Positions 50,611 to 60,631 of a stretch of 64,000 nt of DNA are shown piece after piece. The stretch comes from CAYRFQ01 sp964423615. Lineage in GTDB: Bacteria > Planctomycetota > Planctomycetia > Gemmatales > Gemmataceae. The stretch is from assembly GCA_964423615.1 (NCBI GenBank), contig CAYRFQ010000006.1:124001-188000 (forward strand), given 5' to 3'. A program made the position numbers and the translations under genes. A model generated the notes under the pieces. It was not told the origin of the DNA. It worked only from the letters and a program-made list of their open reading frames with translations, and did not search any database. Numbering within the stretch: the first letter of the stretch is position 1; every line of letters begins with the position of its first letter.

Positions 50611-51102
50611 TGAAGAACCTCAAAAGCTGTGACTCGAGTGCCGCTAGTTTGTTTCCACTGTTTGTCCAGATCCGTCGAGACGAACGGCGGAGTGGTTGGG
50701 GCGGGATTGGGATGGCCAGTGAATGCTTGTCCGTTTTGTGAGCCGCAACAACTGGCTTCTGTCTTTTTGATTGCCAAAGTACGATTGGCCAAATGGTTTG
50801 GTGGGGTTGTTTTACTCTAGCATTTCCTGACTGCTCCCCTTTCCCGACAATTTCTCTGGGTTAGGGAGACTCGGGCGATTTGAGGAGCAATGTTACGCCT
50901 CGGATCGGCGGAATGCAAAAGGAAAGGAACAAATTTTTCGGGAATTCTTCGCGTTTTTGTGCAGTACACTGATTTACACTCTGTGAAAGGTCGACTGGGC
51001 CTCTCGCCAAGAGACGGACACCAGGCAAGGAATCCGCCTGGGCTTGAAAGCAGCGCCATCAAGGCCCTTTGGTCATTCCGTGGCTTCCCGAGATCGACAA
51101 TC
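50611..51102. other. Intergenic region upstream of the MoxR gene
   Basis: About 490 bases with no supported gene. The short open frames on both strands lack ribosome sites and family-like sequence. It must contain the promoter of the MoxR cluster. I see no strong hairpin or repeat. Confidence 0.4.
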
Positions 51103-51948
51103 TCACTTCTGACAAAACTCGACCAATGCCGACACGAACTCCAATTCCTTTTCGAACATGGGTAGGTGTCCACAATCGGGAATCAACTTGAGTTCGGAAT
51201 TCTTGATGCACTTCCGGTAAGCCTCGCCGTATGCCGTGGGGACGAGGCGGTCTTTCTCGCCCCAGAGGAGCAGCGTCGGGCATTCGACTCGTTTCAATCG
51301 ATCGGCGAGCTTGGGATTGTACGGGCGCTCCCAAATCACGCGAGCCAGTACGGTCATGTTTTGGTAACCGACCATGATTTCCTCGTCGCTGGGCCTATCC
51401 TTTATGATCTCGCGTGCCATCCAGAAGTTCGTGTCGGCGAAGAGAATCTCTCGCATCTTCGTGGGATTCGGTAAGTGTCGGAACAGGTCCGTTAGCGGGA
51501 CGTCTTCGACCCAGAGTCCGGGTGCGTCTGCAATCCAGAGTTTCTTGATTCGTTCGGGCCATCGACACGCAATCTCCGCGGCGATCCAACCACCAAGGCT
51601 CACGCCGCCGATGATGATCGGTTCTTGAAATCGGAGGGCGTCGAACATCTCGATGTAGTGAAAAGCCATGTCCTCAATCGAGTCGATTTGGTCGAAGCCC
51701 TCGCTCTTGGAAAATCCAGGATGCATTGGTGCGTAAACATGAAAGTGTTTGCTCAATGCCTCGTGAAATGGGAACCATCGGAACGATTCGCCGAGTGTAC
51801 TGTGCAAATAGAGAAACGGCGTGGCACTTTCGTCACCGCCGTGCATCATCATCGTCGAGCGTCCGCCGACGTCGATTGGTTCTTGCTGTTGTTTCTTGCC
51901 CAAAACGATTCGGACGCCGTAAGTTAATTTTTTGAATAGGTTGAGCAT
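51103..51948 (-). CDS. Alpha/beta hydrolase
   Basis: Product of 281 aa. The nucleophile elbow is GGVSLGGW (Ser), the acid is in LLLWGEKDRLVP (Asp), and the catalytic His is in PDCGHLPMFEKE. The oxyanion region is LHSTLGESFRW, and APMHPGFSKS is the usual loop before the elbow. There is no signal peptide, so it should be cytoplasmic. The substrate is not inferable; C-C hydrolases, esterases and epoxide hydrolases share this layout. The next gene on the same strand is a flavin-dependent oxidoreductase across a spacer of about 165 bases. Confidence 0.88.
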   Translation of the reverse strand: MLNLFKKLTYGVRIVLGKKQQQEPIDVGGRSTMMMHGGDESATPFLYLHSTLGESFRWFPFHEALSKHFHVYAPMHPGFSKSEGFDQIDSIEDMAFHYIEMFDALRFQEPIIIGGVSLGGWIAAEIACRWPERIKKLWIADAPGLWVEDVPLTDLFRHLPNPTKMREILFADTNFWMAREIIKDRPSDEEIMVGYQNMTVLARVIWERPYNPKLADRLKRVECPTLLLWGEKDRLVPTAYGEAYRKCIKNSELKLIPDCGHLPMFEKELEFVSALVEFCQK

Positions 51949-52113
51949 TGCAATGATGTTCTGTTAAAGCGGTTCACGGTCGTGTTCGGTACGGTTCACA
52001 GTCCCCAGCCTCTTAGCTCAAGAACCCTAGGGCCTTGCGTCCCTATCTCCGCAAGCTCCGGCCGGAGACTTGGAAAACGAAAAGGCTGCTGCCGACCGCA
52101 AACGGGAATCCCT

Positions 52114-53286
52114 TTAGGACGAACTCTCCGTTTCACTCGGTCTTGTTTTCGTGATCGTGTTTCTGACTTGTGGCATGACTTCCCTGGCAAAAAGTTCCAT
52201 GCTCTTGCGCGTCAACTCGTGTGACAAGGAACCGACCTGGCACTCGGCCAACACGATTCCGCCCCCGAGTTCGTCTGAGTAGCGTTCCAATTTTTGGCGA
52301 ACCGTCTCGGGGCTCCCACAAATCAAGAAGCCTCCATCTTCGAGGTCTGACCAAGTCTTTTGAGAGGACAGAAAACGCGCCGAGTTCTTCAACTGACGGG
52401 TGGCCGATTGCCCAGACATGTACCCCGGTGGCGAGGTCCGAATTCCTTTGAGCAAGTTCTTGACGAAGTACCACACGGGTCCTTCGAATTCCTCTCGGGC
52501 TTGTGTGTCCGTCTCGGCGACATACACGGGAACGGTCCAACCCATTTGTTCTGTTTGTGGTGTGTAACCATGCTTCCCGCAGGCATCACGAAAGCGCTGG
52601 AATAGCTCTTTGTAAACGTCGATGTGAAAACAGGGGACGCTGACGTAAGAGGCACGCCTTGCGGCAACGAACTCGATCATTTCTTGAGTACCGATGTCGG
52701 AAATCCAGATGGGTGGGTGAGGTTTTTGAATGGGCGTTGGCCACAAGTTAACGTAGCGAAAGTGGTAGTGTTTCGAATTCCACGGAAAGGGTTCATTCTC
52801 GCTCCAGGCCTTGACGATCAAATCGAGGGCTTCACGCAATTTTTCCAGGGCCGTCGTGGGGTTGACGGCGTAAGTAAAGTAGTCCGGACCGCTGCCAAGA
52901 ACCGCTCCGGCAACGAGTCGTCCACCGCTCATTACGTCGAGCATCGCGAATTCTTCGGCGACTCGCAGGGGTGGGTCATAAAACGGCAAGGCCGTTCCGA
53001 GGACAGCAATCTGGCACCGCGTGGTCCGTTGGGTCAGTGCGGCGGCCATCAAGTTCGGGGACGGGGTCAAGCAATAGGCTGTCTGGTGATGCTCGTGGAT
53101 GCAAACTCCATCGAAGCCCAACTCGTCTGCATAAGCGAGCGAGTCGAGGTATTCCTGGTAAAGTTGCTGGCCCTTGATGGGGTCATACAGCTGGTTCGAT
53201 GCCCATATCCAAGCAGAGTCGTGCTTTTCGTCGAAATCCTCCGCCAGGTACGGCCAAGACATCCGGTGTGAGCAAAAGAATTTCAT
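52114..53286 (-). CDS. LLM-class flavin-dependent oxidoreductase (luciferase-like monooxygenase)
   Basis: Product of 390 aa. The start MKFFCSHRMSWPYLAEDF is followed by ADELGFDGVCIHEHHQTAY, the TIM-barrel strand and His motif of bacterial luciferase-like enzymes. AVLGTALPFYDPPLRVAEEF, MSGGRLVAGAVLGSGPDYF and PPIWISDIGTQEMIEF follow, then LICGSPETVRQKLERYSDE near the C-terminus. These enzymes use FMNH2 or F420 to oxidise small organic substrates. The ATG at 53286 was chosen; the frame runs on to 53475 without family-like sequence. It may work with the alpha/beta hydrolase that follows on the same strand. Confidence 0.88.
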   Translation of the reverse strand: MKFFCSHRMSWPYLAEDFDEKHDSAWIWASNQLYDPIKGQQLYQEYLDSLAYADELGFDGVCIHEHHQTAYCLTPSPNLMAAALTQRTTRCQIAVLGTALPFYDPPLRVAEEFAMLDVMSGGRLVAGAVLGSGPDYFTYAVNPTTALEKLREALDLIVKAWSENEPFPWNSKHYHFRYVNLWPTPIQKPHPPIWISDIGTQEMIEFVAARRASYVSVPCFHIDVYKELFQRFRDACGKHGYTPQTEQMGWTVPVYVAETDTQAREEFEGPVWYFVKNLLKGIRTSPPGYMSGQSATRQLKNSARFLSSQKTWSDLEDGGFLICGSPETVRQKLERYSDELGGGIVLAECQVGSLSHELTRKSMELFAREVMPQVRNTITKTRPSETESSS

Positions 53287-53514
53287 GGAACCTGCCCTTG
53301 TTCGGTCCGCTGGACTCCCGAGACATGTTGTGAGTGTAGTTGGATTACTCGCACCAACAAGTACGAGTTTCTTTTTTCGGTTGGGCCAGAGCGGTTGGCA
53401 GAGGTCCTGCCGACCGTTTAGGATAACCTCTGGTTGGCATTTCGAGTTCCCGCATGCCATCAGTCTGCATTTCACTCTTGGTCCAATTCCAAAACTGCCT
53501 GGGAGTCCTGTCCA

Positions 53515-55932
53515 ATGCTACGTGCCCTTATTGTCTTTCTGCCCGTCCTGTGTTGTTTTCCCAACAGCTCATCGGCCCAAGGAAAAAGAAAGCCCGACCT
53601 GGCCGACCGAGTGAAGAAATCGATTGACAAGGGGATTGAGTATCTCCGCAAGAAACAGCGGCTCGATGGAGGCTTCGAACGCAGTGACGACAAGAATCTT
53701 GGGATGCGAGGTGGTTGGAGCAGCTTGACGATGCTCAGTCTCATCAATGCAGGGGTTCCGACGGACGAAGACATGATGAAGAAGGGTTTGGAGTTCATCC
53801 GCGAACTGAAGCCACGGGATAATTATGTTCTCGCTCTGCAGACGATGGTCTTATCCGATGCTGGATTTGCTAAGGATAAACCTCTGATCCAGAAAAACGT
53901 TGATCTCCTCATCAAGGGCAGGACGGTCATCAGGAAAAAGTTGCGTGGTTGGTCCTACTCTGTGGGATTCCAGAACCGGAACCCGGATGGTTCGAACACT
54001 CAGTACGCTGTGTTGGGCCTGCTCGCTGGCCGCAAAGCTGGAGTGAAAATCCCCAGTAGTATATGGGATGAGATTCGAGAGTGTTACGCGAGCACGCAGG
54101 CAAAGAACGGCGGGTGGGAGTATCAACCGTTCGCTCCCGGAGCCACCGGGACCCGGACTCGCTTTACCATGAGTGTCGCTGGGACTTGTGGCCTACTGCT
54201 CTCGGAGCTTGAGGCGAACCGAAACCGGTTGCAACCCCTTGTCAACGGGGCTGCCCGGAATTGCGGAGTGTACAAGAAAGATAAAGCCCTCGCCAAGGCC
54301 CTAGGGCACATCGAGGAGAACTTTCGATTCCAGGTACCCAACCACACATTTTACAACGTCTACGGAATCGAACGTGTCGGGCGTCTGTCGGGACTACGTT
54401 TTTTTGGGAGCCACGATTGGTACCGAGAGGGATGCGTCTATTTGGTCGGCAAACAACACGCCGACGGGTCGTGGCACTTCGGTCGTGGCCGTGGAAACTA
54501 CGATAGCTTTGCCACCATCAGTACGAGTTTCGCGTTGCTGTTTCTCTCGAAGGGTCGGACGCCGGTGTTGATCAGCAAACTCGTTCATGGAACTTGGCCG
54601 CGTGCGGATAACGACACCGACTGGAACAACAATCGCGCGGCCATAATGAACCTGACGCAGTTCATTAGCAAGAATCTTTTCAAGAAACAACGGCTTGCCT
54701 GGCAAAATTTCGATATTCAACGGGCCATCTCGGCTAACGATGGAAGGGTCGATAACGACACCCAATACGGCATTGCGGAAGAGATGCTCCAGTCCCCAAT
54801 CGTCTTTTTGAGCGGGCACAAATCCCTGGTGGTCGTCCCAGGAGACCCTCGTTCTCAGAATCGCCTTTCCCGTGTCGAGCGTGATATTTTAAAGAAGTAT
54901 GTTGATAACGGTGGCTTCCTGTTTGCGGAAGCGTGTTGCGGCCGAAAAGAATTTGACGCAGGGTTCAAGGCTTTGTTGGAGCAAATGTGGCCGGACAGCG
55001 AATTGGTCGACCTTGGCCCCGAGCATGCGGTGTGGACGGCGTATTACAACCTGCAGAAGGCCCGACAGAACAACGAGGTCAAGCTCTATGGCCTACGCGT
55101 TGGGTGCAAAACGCTTTTAGTCTATAGTCCGCAAACGTTGTCCTATTACTGGGAGCATGAGTTGACGGATGGAGCCGGGCAACTGGCGCATCGACTAGGT
55201 GCCAACGTGGTGGCTTATGCGACCGGGCTGGAAGCTCCACGACCAAAACTCACTCAGGTCGAAATCGCGGTGGTGAAGCAGATAACGAAGACGCCGCCTC
55301 GGGGTTATCTCAAGGTGGCCCAACTAAGACACGGAGGCGAATGGGCTGTCGCTCCCAGAGCCATGGCGATGTTGATGCGGCATATGAACTCGTTTGCCGG
55401 ACTCGAAGTGGCGGTGAACAAGGAAGACTTACACATCGATCATGAGGACTTGCCCAAGTTTAAATTTCTCTACATGCACGGACGTAAGCCGTTTGAATTT
55501 GGCTTGGCCGACAATCCCAGACAACTCGATCCGCTCCGCTTCAACTTGAATAATGGTGGATTATTACTCGCCGATGCTTGCTGCGGAAGCAAGGCGTTCG
55601 ACACGTCGTTCCGGAAATTCGCCAAGCAGCTTTTCCCCGAGCAGAAGCTCGAACCTGTCCCGACGGACGACATCCTTTACAGCGCCAAGCTCAACGGAAC
55701 GGGTCTGACGGAAGAGACAATCCGAGGAAGGACAATTGCGGGAAAATTGATGACGAAGATGGCTCCCCAACTCGAAGGAATCAAGGTCGATAACCGCTGG
55801 GTAATCTTGTACAGTAAATATGACATTGGTTGTGCGCTTGAACGAAAACAATCGACTGAGTGTCGCGGGTATGATCACAAGAGTGCCTTGCGAATAGGAG
55901 CTGCCGCTATTTTGTACATGTTGCGTCCGTAG
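53515..55932 (+). CDS. Prenyltransferase-like toroid protein with two DUF4159-type domains
   Basis: Product of 805 aa with a signal peptide (MLRALIVFLPVLCCFPNSSS, cleavage near AQG). Residues about 25-370 resemble the alpha/alpha toroid of squalene cyclase/prenyltransferase-type repeats (GIEYLRKKQRLDGGFE; YASTQAKNGGWEYQPF; YLVGKQHADGSWHFG). Two DUF4159-like units follow: one around 405-560 (KYVDNGGFLFAEACCGRKEF) and one around 610-780 (LNNGGLLLADACCGSKAFDT). The repeated G-G-x-L/F-x-A-x-A-C-C-G motif shows the internal duplication. The catalytic acids of cyclases are not evident, so an exported binding or structural role is likely. It stands alone, upstream of argJ. Confidence 0.8.
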   Translation: MLRALIVFLPVLCCFPNSSSAQGKRKPDLADRVKKSIDKGIEYLRKKQRLDGGFERSDDKNLGMRGGWSSLTMLSLINAGVPTDEDMMKKGLEFIRELKPRDNYVLALQTMVLSDAGFAKDKPLIQKNVDLLIKGRTVIRKKLRGWSYSVGFQNRNPDGSNTQYAVLGLLAGRKAGVKIPSSIWDEIRECYASTQAKNGGWEYQPFAPGATGTRTRFTMSVAGTCGLLLSELEANRNRLQPLVNGAARNCGVYKKDKALAKALGHIEENFRFQVPNHTFYNVYGIERVGRLSGLRFFGSHDWYREGCVYLVGKQHADGSWHFGRGRGNYDSFATISTSFALLFLSKGRTPVLISKLVHGTWPRADNDTDWNNNRAAIMNLTQFISKNLFKKQRLAWQNFDIQRAISANDGRVDNDTQYGIAEEMLQSPIVFLSGHKSLVVVPGDPRSQNRLSRVERDILKKYVDNGGFLFAEACCGRKEFDAGFKALLEQMWPDSELVDLGPEHAVWTAYYNLQKARQNNEVKLYGLRVGCKTLLVYSPQTLSYYWEHELTDGAGQLAHRLGANVVAYATGLEAPRPKLTQVEIAVVKQITKTPPRGYLKVAQLRHGGEWAVAPRAMAMLMRHMNSFAGLEVAVNKEDLHIDHEDLPKFKFLYMHGRKPFEFGLADNPRQLDPLRFNLNNGGLLLADACCGSKAFDTSFRKFAKQLFPEQKLEPVPTDDILYSAKLNGTGLTEETIRGRTIAGKLMTKMAPQLEGIKVDNRWVILYSKYDIGCALERKQSTECRGYDHKSALRIGAAAILYMLRP

Positions 55933-56136
55933 TTAAGAAGCGCGTAGGCCGAGGAGAATGGTTGTCGAGATTGGGTTTCCCACCCATCGCAAAAACGCAA
56001 GCCAGGGACGAAGAGCAAGAACCTTCGCTAGCGTTTCGGATTCGTGCAAGAGCCATTCTTCTCTAACGATTATCTCCTCGTTGAGCCACCATTCCATTCC
56101 CACCAACCCATCAAGAGCCTGGAGCGACTCGAAACA

Positions 56137-57330
56137 ATGGCAGATTGGCAAATCGCATCCGGCTATCGCTTTGGGGCGGTGGCCTGTGGAGTCCGGGGAG
56201 ATAACCGGAACCGCCTCGATTTGACGGTCATCGTAAGCGAGCGTCCTGCATCTGCAGCGGGTGTGTTCACTCAGAACCGTGTTGTTGCGGCTCCCGTTCA
56301 ACTGACGAGAATGCGTGTACCCACGTCCGAGGCTCTTGGCCTCGTCGTTTGTGCGGGAAATGCGAATGCCTGCACGGGCGAACGTGGTATGCAAGATGCC
56401 CAACGGATGGCCGAAGTTACAGCCGCATGGCTCGACTGCCGACCGGAACAAATCCTGGTCTGCTCGACCGGCGTCATCGGTGTTCCTCTGCCCATGTCGC
56501 GGATCGAGCACGGAATCAAGACAGCCACCTCCAACCTTTCGGATGCACCGGACGCGCTGAAACGGAGTGCCCAGGCCATATTGACAACGGACACACGAAT
56601 TAAAGTCCACACGCGTAATGTAACGGTCGGCGGGAAAACGGTTTCGCTCACAGGACTTGCGAAGGGGGCCGCGATGATTGGCCCCAACATGGCGACGATG
56701 CTCGCGTTCATCTTTACGGATGCGTCGGTCGATTCGGATGAACTTACCAGCATCGCACGAGAATCCGCAGCAAGTACCTTCAATTGCATCACGGTCGAAG
56801 GGCACACGAGCACGAACGATACACTCCTGATCTTTGCAAATGGAGAGGGCCCGCGATTGACGGGAGGCGAGTTGAATGAGTTCAAGCGAGGCATTCGGAT
56901 CGTGTGCGCGGAATTAGCCCGTCACATAGCTGCCGATGCGGAAGGAGCCTCGCACTTGATTCGCGTCGAGGTCCAAGGACTCAAAACGCCAGAAGATGCG
57001 CGTCGGGTGGCCAAGACCGTCGCCGAGAGTGCTCTCGTGAAGACAGCGATTTTCGGCGCAGACCCCAACTGGGGGCGTTTCGTCTCCGCCGCAGGTTATG
57101 CCGGGGTCGATTTCGCCGAGGACCAACTGTCGTGTTGGCTTGACGATTTTTTACTGTACAAGGCAGGCGTTCCGCAGCCGTTTGACAACGCCGAATTATC
57201 GAATCACATGAAGGAAAGTCGCGAACTAGCGATCAAATTTCATTTCTCGATCGGAACAGCTGGGTGCACGTTTTGGACGAGTGATCTGACGTATGATTAT
57301 GTGAGGTTGAACGCGGAGTATACGACTTGA
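56137..57330 (+). CDS. argJ: Bifunctional glutamate N-acetyltransferase/amino-acid acetyltransferase (ornithine acetyltransferase)
   Basis: Product of 397 aa, usual length. Motifs: FRFGAV-type N-terminus (SGYRFGAVACGVR), GNANACTGERGMQDA, VCSTGVIGVPLPM, and KGAAMIGPNMATMLAFIFTDA. The Thr of ATML is the nucleophile exposed by self-cleavage into alpha and beta chains. ADPNWGRFVSAAGYAGV and the C-terminal TSDLTYDYVRLNAEYTT complete the family pattern. It recycles the acetyl group between N-acetylornithine and glutamate in arginine synthesis, in the cytoplasm. The ATG at 56137 is preferred over the in-frame start at 56044; GGAG lies 12 bases upstream. No other arginine gene is adjacent. Confidence 0.93.
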   Translation: MADWQIASGYRFGAVACGVRGDNRNRLDLTVIVSERPASAAGVFTQNRVVAAPVQLTRMRVPTSEALGLVVCAGNANACTGERGMQDAQRMAEVTAAWLDCRPEQILVCSTGVIGVPLPMSRIEHGIKTATSNLSDAPDALKRSAQAILTTDTRIKVHTRNVTVGGKTVSLTGLAKGAAMIGPNMATMLAFIFTDASVDSDELTSIARESAASTFNCITVEGHTSTNDTLLIFANGEGPRLTGGELNEFKRGIRIVCAELARHIAADAEGASHLIRVEVQGLKTPEDARRVAKTVAESALVKTAIFGADPNWGRFVSAAGYAGVDFAEDQLSCWLDDFLLYKAGVPQPFDNAELSNHMKESRELAIKFHFSIGTAGCTFWTSDLTYDYVRLNAEYTT

Positions 57331-57396
57331 TGGTTCAGCCGAACACCACCGAAGGATAGGCCCGAACTCGAAGATGGAGCTGATGAGCAATTCTGT

Positions 57397-58413
57397 ATGA
57401 GTGATTCTTTCCTAGAACTTGTTGGGATCAATCGCTGGTATGGCCAACAGCACGCGTTGCGAGACGTGACGTTAACACTGCCGTATGGTCGCATCGGATT
57501 GCTCGGTCCGAATGGTGCCGGGAAATCGACGTTGCTGAAAATTCTTCTTGGCCTGATGCCGCCGAGTTCAGGAGTTGGGACCGTTCTGGGCGAACCGCTC
57601 CTTGCCCCGAAAGAGAGCCTTTCGTTTTTCGATACGATTTGGCAGGCCATTCGTGGGGCAACGTCGGAAGTCTTTGGCCAGGGGAGTTTGCTGCGTCGCG
57701 GAATCGGGTACATGCCTGAGCGGGACGGACTGGTCCCCGGCATGCGCGGGGCCGAGTACGTTGCTCTTGCTGGCGAACTCGACGGAATGGCGCGAAAGCA
57801 AGCCCAGCGTCGAGCCCACGAGTTGTTAACCTGTCTCGGTCTTGAGGACGCCCGGTATCGGATGATCGATGAATACTCACTGGGCATGAAACAACGTCTC
57901 CGTCTAGCTCAAGCCCTGGTTCACGATCCTCCCGTGTTGCTTCTTGATGAGCCAACCAGCGGGCTTGACCCAGCGGGTCGAGATACGATGCTGGACTTGT
58001 TGTTGACGCTTAATGAAAATCACGGAAAGACGATTTTGCTCTGCACTCACCTGCTCGGCGACGTCGAGCGAGTCTGCGATACGGTCGTCATTCTTCATCG
58101 GGGGATGGTCTTGCGTCATGGCAAGGTCGATGATCTTTGCCGCAGTCACCACGACCGTTACCGTTTACAAGTCGATGGCGATCCATCGGACTTCGTCGCT
58201 GATCTCCAACTTGAAGACGTCGACATTCTTCACGACAATGGGCGGGGAGAATTGCGTGTGCGTGTTCCAGAAGGATGGATCACGCGGCTGTTCTTTACCC
58301 ACGCGGACAACAACGCCGTGACGATCCGTGGCCTGCAACGCGAAGACGAAACTTTGGAAGAATTGTTTCACCGAGTTCTGGATGAACAACAGCGTAGGGA
58401 ACATTCTGTGTGA
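57397..58413 (+). CDS. ABC transporter ATP-binding protein (pair 1)
   Basis: Product of 338 aa. Walker A is GLLGPNGAGKSTLLKILLG (about residue 37), the signature YSLGMKQRLRLAQALVHDPP, Walker B VLLLDEPTSGLDPAG, and the H-loop LLCTHLLGDVERV. A C-terminal domain of about 100 residues follows. It is followed after 65 bases by a permease and then by a second ATPase/permease pair, forming a four-gene ABC-2 locus. ATG at 57397. Confidence 0.9.
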   Translation: MSDSFLELVGINRWYGQQHALRDVTLTLPYGRIGLLGPNGAGKSTLLKILLGLMPPSSGVGTVLGEPLLAPKESLSFFDTIWQAIRGATSEVFGQGSLLRRGIGYMPERDGLVPGMRGAEYVALAGELDGMARKQAQRRAHELLTCLGLEDARYRMIDEYSLGMKQRLRLAQALVHDPPVLLLDEPTSGLDPAGRDTMLDLLLTLNENHGKTILLCTHLLGDVERVCDTVVILHRGMVLRHGKVDDLCRSHHDRYRLQVDGDPSDFVADLQLEDVDILHDNGRGELRVRVPEGWITRLFFTHADNNAVTIRGLQREDETLEELFHRVLDEQQRREHSV

Positions 58414-58478
58414 GCCCGTGCTTGCGATTATTCCGAACCTATCTCTGATTTGTCCCTTGGGATCCGACAGTATTCGTA

Positions 58479-59438
58479 ATGAGTGCAAACCTACTCCACT
58501 ATCGCGGCTGGAAAGGAACAACGTATCGTCCCTTTTGGGCCATCTGGCCGATTGCACGCGTCGCCCTAGCGAATTTGTTTCGACGGCCAGTGTTCTGGGT
58601 TCTTTATGGGTTCGGGCTGTTCATCTTCTTGATGTTTTTCTTCGGGGGGTATCTACTCGATTGGGCGATGATGCAAATGTCCACGGGGCAAGTCGAGTTC
58701 GGCGCGCGGACAGACCGGATGATCCAGGGGCTGCGTAAGGCCATCGCGGCCTTGAACGGCAGTAACGAAACGTTTGTCTACTTCTTTGTTTATCAAGGCG
58801 CGATGTTGATGGTTACGCTAGCCATGACGGGAGCAACCCTCGTGGGGAATGATTACGTCAAGGGAAGCGTGGCATTTTACTTATCCAAACCGATTTCACG
58901 TTGGCATTATATAATCGGGAAGTGTTTGGCTGTGGGAACCGTGGTGAATATGCTCACGACATTGCCCGCATTGTTTTTGTTTGCCCAGCACGGACTCGGC
59001 GATTGGGATTACCTCACTGACCCAGAGTATTTTGGGAGCGGCGACCGAGCCAGCCCTGCTGGTTTCCGCTTGCTTGCTGGGCTCCTCGCTTATGGCCTGC
59101 TCATTACGGTGGTTTTGAGTATCGTCCTGGTGACCGTGGCCAGTTGGGTCCAGAAGTCGATGCCGTTGATCATGATCTGGGCCACGATCTTCTTATTTTT
59201 GCGAATGGTCTCGGAGTTTCTTGTTGAAGGCGTTTATCTTTCGGAACATTGGCGTCTTCTCGACGTTTGGAACTCAACAAAACTTGTCGGTTGTTGGTTG
59301 CTTGGCAAGCCACACGACACGATTCGCCCCCGAGGTCAACCTCCGACCTGGGAAGCCGCTTTGGTCCTTTTGGTAGTGTGCACCTTATGCCTGATCTATT
59401 TGAATCGTCGGACTCGCGCGATCCAGTTAGTCAAATAA
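58479..59438 (+). CDS. ABC-2 type transporter permease (pair 1)
   Basis: Product of 319 aa with about six membrane helices, for example residues 38-57 (VFWVLYGFGLFIFLMFFFGG), 105-125 (FVYQGAMLMVTLAMTGATLV), and 205-225 (LLAYGLLITVVLSIVLVTVAS). The motif GNDYVKGSVAFYLSKPISRW after the second helix is typical of ABC-2 subunits of the ABC2_membrane_5/YhaP kind. The start codon at 58479 has no strong ribosome site. The end overlaps the start of the next ATPase gene by 52 bases, so the two are translationally linked. Confidence 0.85.
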   Translation: MSANLLHYRGWKGTTYRPFWAIWPIARVALANLFRRPVFWVLYGFGLFIFLMFFFGGYLLDWAMMQMSTGQVEFGARTDRMIQGLRKAIAALNGSNETFVYFFVYQGAMLMVTLAMTGATLVGNDYVKGSVAFYLSKPISRWHYIIGKCLAVGTVVNMLTTLPALFLFAQHGLGDWDYLTDPEYFGSGDRASPAGFRLLAGLLAYGLLITVVLSIVLVTVASWVQKSMPLIMIWATIFLFLRMVSEFLVEGVYLSEHWRLLDVWNSTKLVGCWLLGKPHDTIRPRGQPPTWEAALVLLVVCTLCLIYLNRRTRAIQLVK

Positions 59439-60454
59439 CCCAGGAGCCAACGGCCCTCGTTCCGGATTCACTCTCGGTTCCTCGACCGGAATTGGCTGCG
59501 GACCCACACGAAGCCAGCACGATTCGCGACGTTCGGGCTCATCCCGTAGTTCGGTTCGAGCAAGTCTCGAAGTGGTACGGGCCAGTCATCGGAGTCAACC
59601 AAGTAACTCTGCGTCTCTTTCCGGGAATCACTGGTTTGGTGGGTCGCAACGGAGCGGGAAAGAGTACTCTCATGCGACTGGCAGCCGGGCAAGTCTGGCC
59701 GGACTTGGGGCAGGTCCTTGTGGGGAACGAAGTTGCTGCCTCTTATGCTGGAAAACTCCACATTGGTTACTGTCCAGACCACGATCGGTTTTATGAAGAC
59801 ATGTCTGGACGTGAGTTCGTCCGAGTCATGGCAGGACTTACAGGGTATTCGAGTCGGGAGGCCAAGTCGCGGACCGAAAGTGCTCTCGATATCGTCGGCA
59901 TGGTGGACCGCGCCGACCGACGAATAAGTGGCTACTCGAAAGGGATGCGGCAACGAATCAAGTTGGCCCAAGCTCTCATTCACGACCCGGAATTTTTGCT
60001 TCTCGATGAACCTTTGTCAGGGATTGATCCGGTCGGACGTCGATCCCTGATCGAAGTGTTTCGAAAACTCTCGGGCATGGGGAAGTGTTTGCTAATCTCG
60101 AGCCACGAGTTGGAAGAACTGGAAAAGTTGACGAATCATGTGGCCATCATGGCCCACGGACGAATCGCTGCCATTGGAACCCAGCAAAGGATTCGGGAAC
60201 TGCTCGCCAACCATCCGCTCTCGATCAAAATCCGATCGGACGACAATCAAAAACTTGGGATGTCGCTTTTAGGTTTGGAAGAAGTTGTCACGGTCGATCT
60301 GGAAAACGAAGAGCAACTCCTTATTCGCGTCCGAGATTCCAAGAGTTTCTTCGAAAAGTTCTCCCATGTCGTGCTAGACGAGAACTTTGATATCGAGCAT
60401 CTTGAAACCCTCGACGATACGACGCATTCGATCTTGGAATATTTGTTGGGGTAA
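59387..60454 (+). CDS. ABC transporter ATP-binding protein (pair 2)
   Basis: Product of 355 aa. About 45 N-terminal residues are of linker type (MPDLFESSDSRDPVSQITQE ...) before the ATPase core. Walker A is GLVGRNGAGKSTLMRLAAG, the signature YSKGMRQRIKLAQALIHDPE, Walker B FLLLDEPLSGIDPVG, and the H-loop LISSHELEELEKL. The ATG at 59387 lies 52 bases inside the preceding permease gene. A later start at the ATPase core is possible, since the N-terminal tail is not conserved-looking. It likely pairs with the permease that follows. Confidence 0.87.
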   Translation: MPDLFESSDSRDPVSQITQEPTALVPDSLSVPRPELAADPHEASTIRDVRAHPVVRFEQVSKWYGPVIGVNQVTLRLFPGITGLVGRNGAGKSTLMRLAAGQVWPDLGQVLVGNEVAASYAGKLHIGYCPDHDRFYEDMSGREFVRVMAGLTGYSSREAKSRTESALDIVGMVDRADRRISGYSKGMRQRIKLAQALIHDPEFLLLDEPLSGIDPVGRRSLIEVFRKLSGMGKCLLISSHELEELEKLTNHVAIMAHGRIAAIGTQQRIRELLANHPLSIKIRSDDNQKLGMSLLGLEEVVTVDLENEEQLLIRVRDSKSFFEKFSHVVLDENFDIEHLETLDDTTHSILEYLLG

Positions 60455-60631
60455 AGATTTGCTTTGCAAGCCGCAAACAATTGAGGTGTTTTGCATTTTC
60501 AGCCCCTGGAGGGGCGATCGATTTGTGAATCCCCTGCGAAGGACGACCAAGTACAACTCGTTTCCTTTCGATTGCGCAGGTCGAAGACGAACGACGATAC
60601 CGTCAAATTTGCCATCCGAAAGGCCATTCCC

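Noticed and set aside
49528..50613. 361-codon plus-strand frame over the MoxR gene
   Set aside because: The minus-strand frame has Walker A, Walker B and sensor motifs; the plus frame is a shadow.
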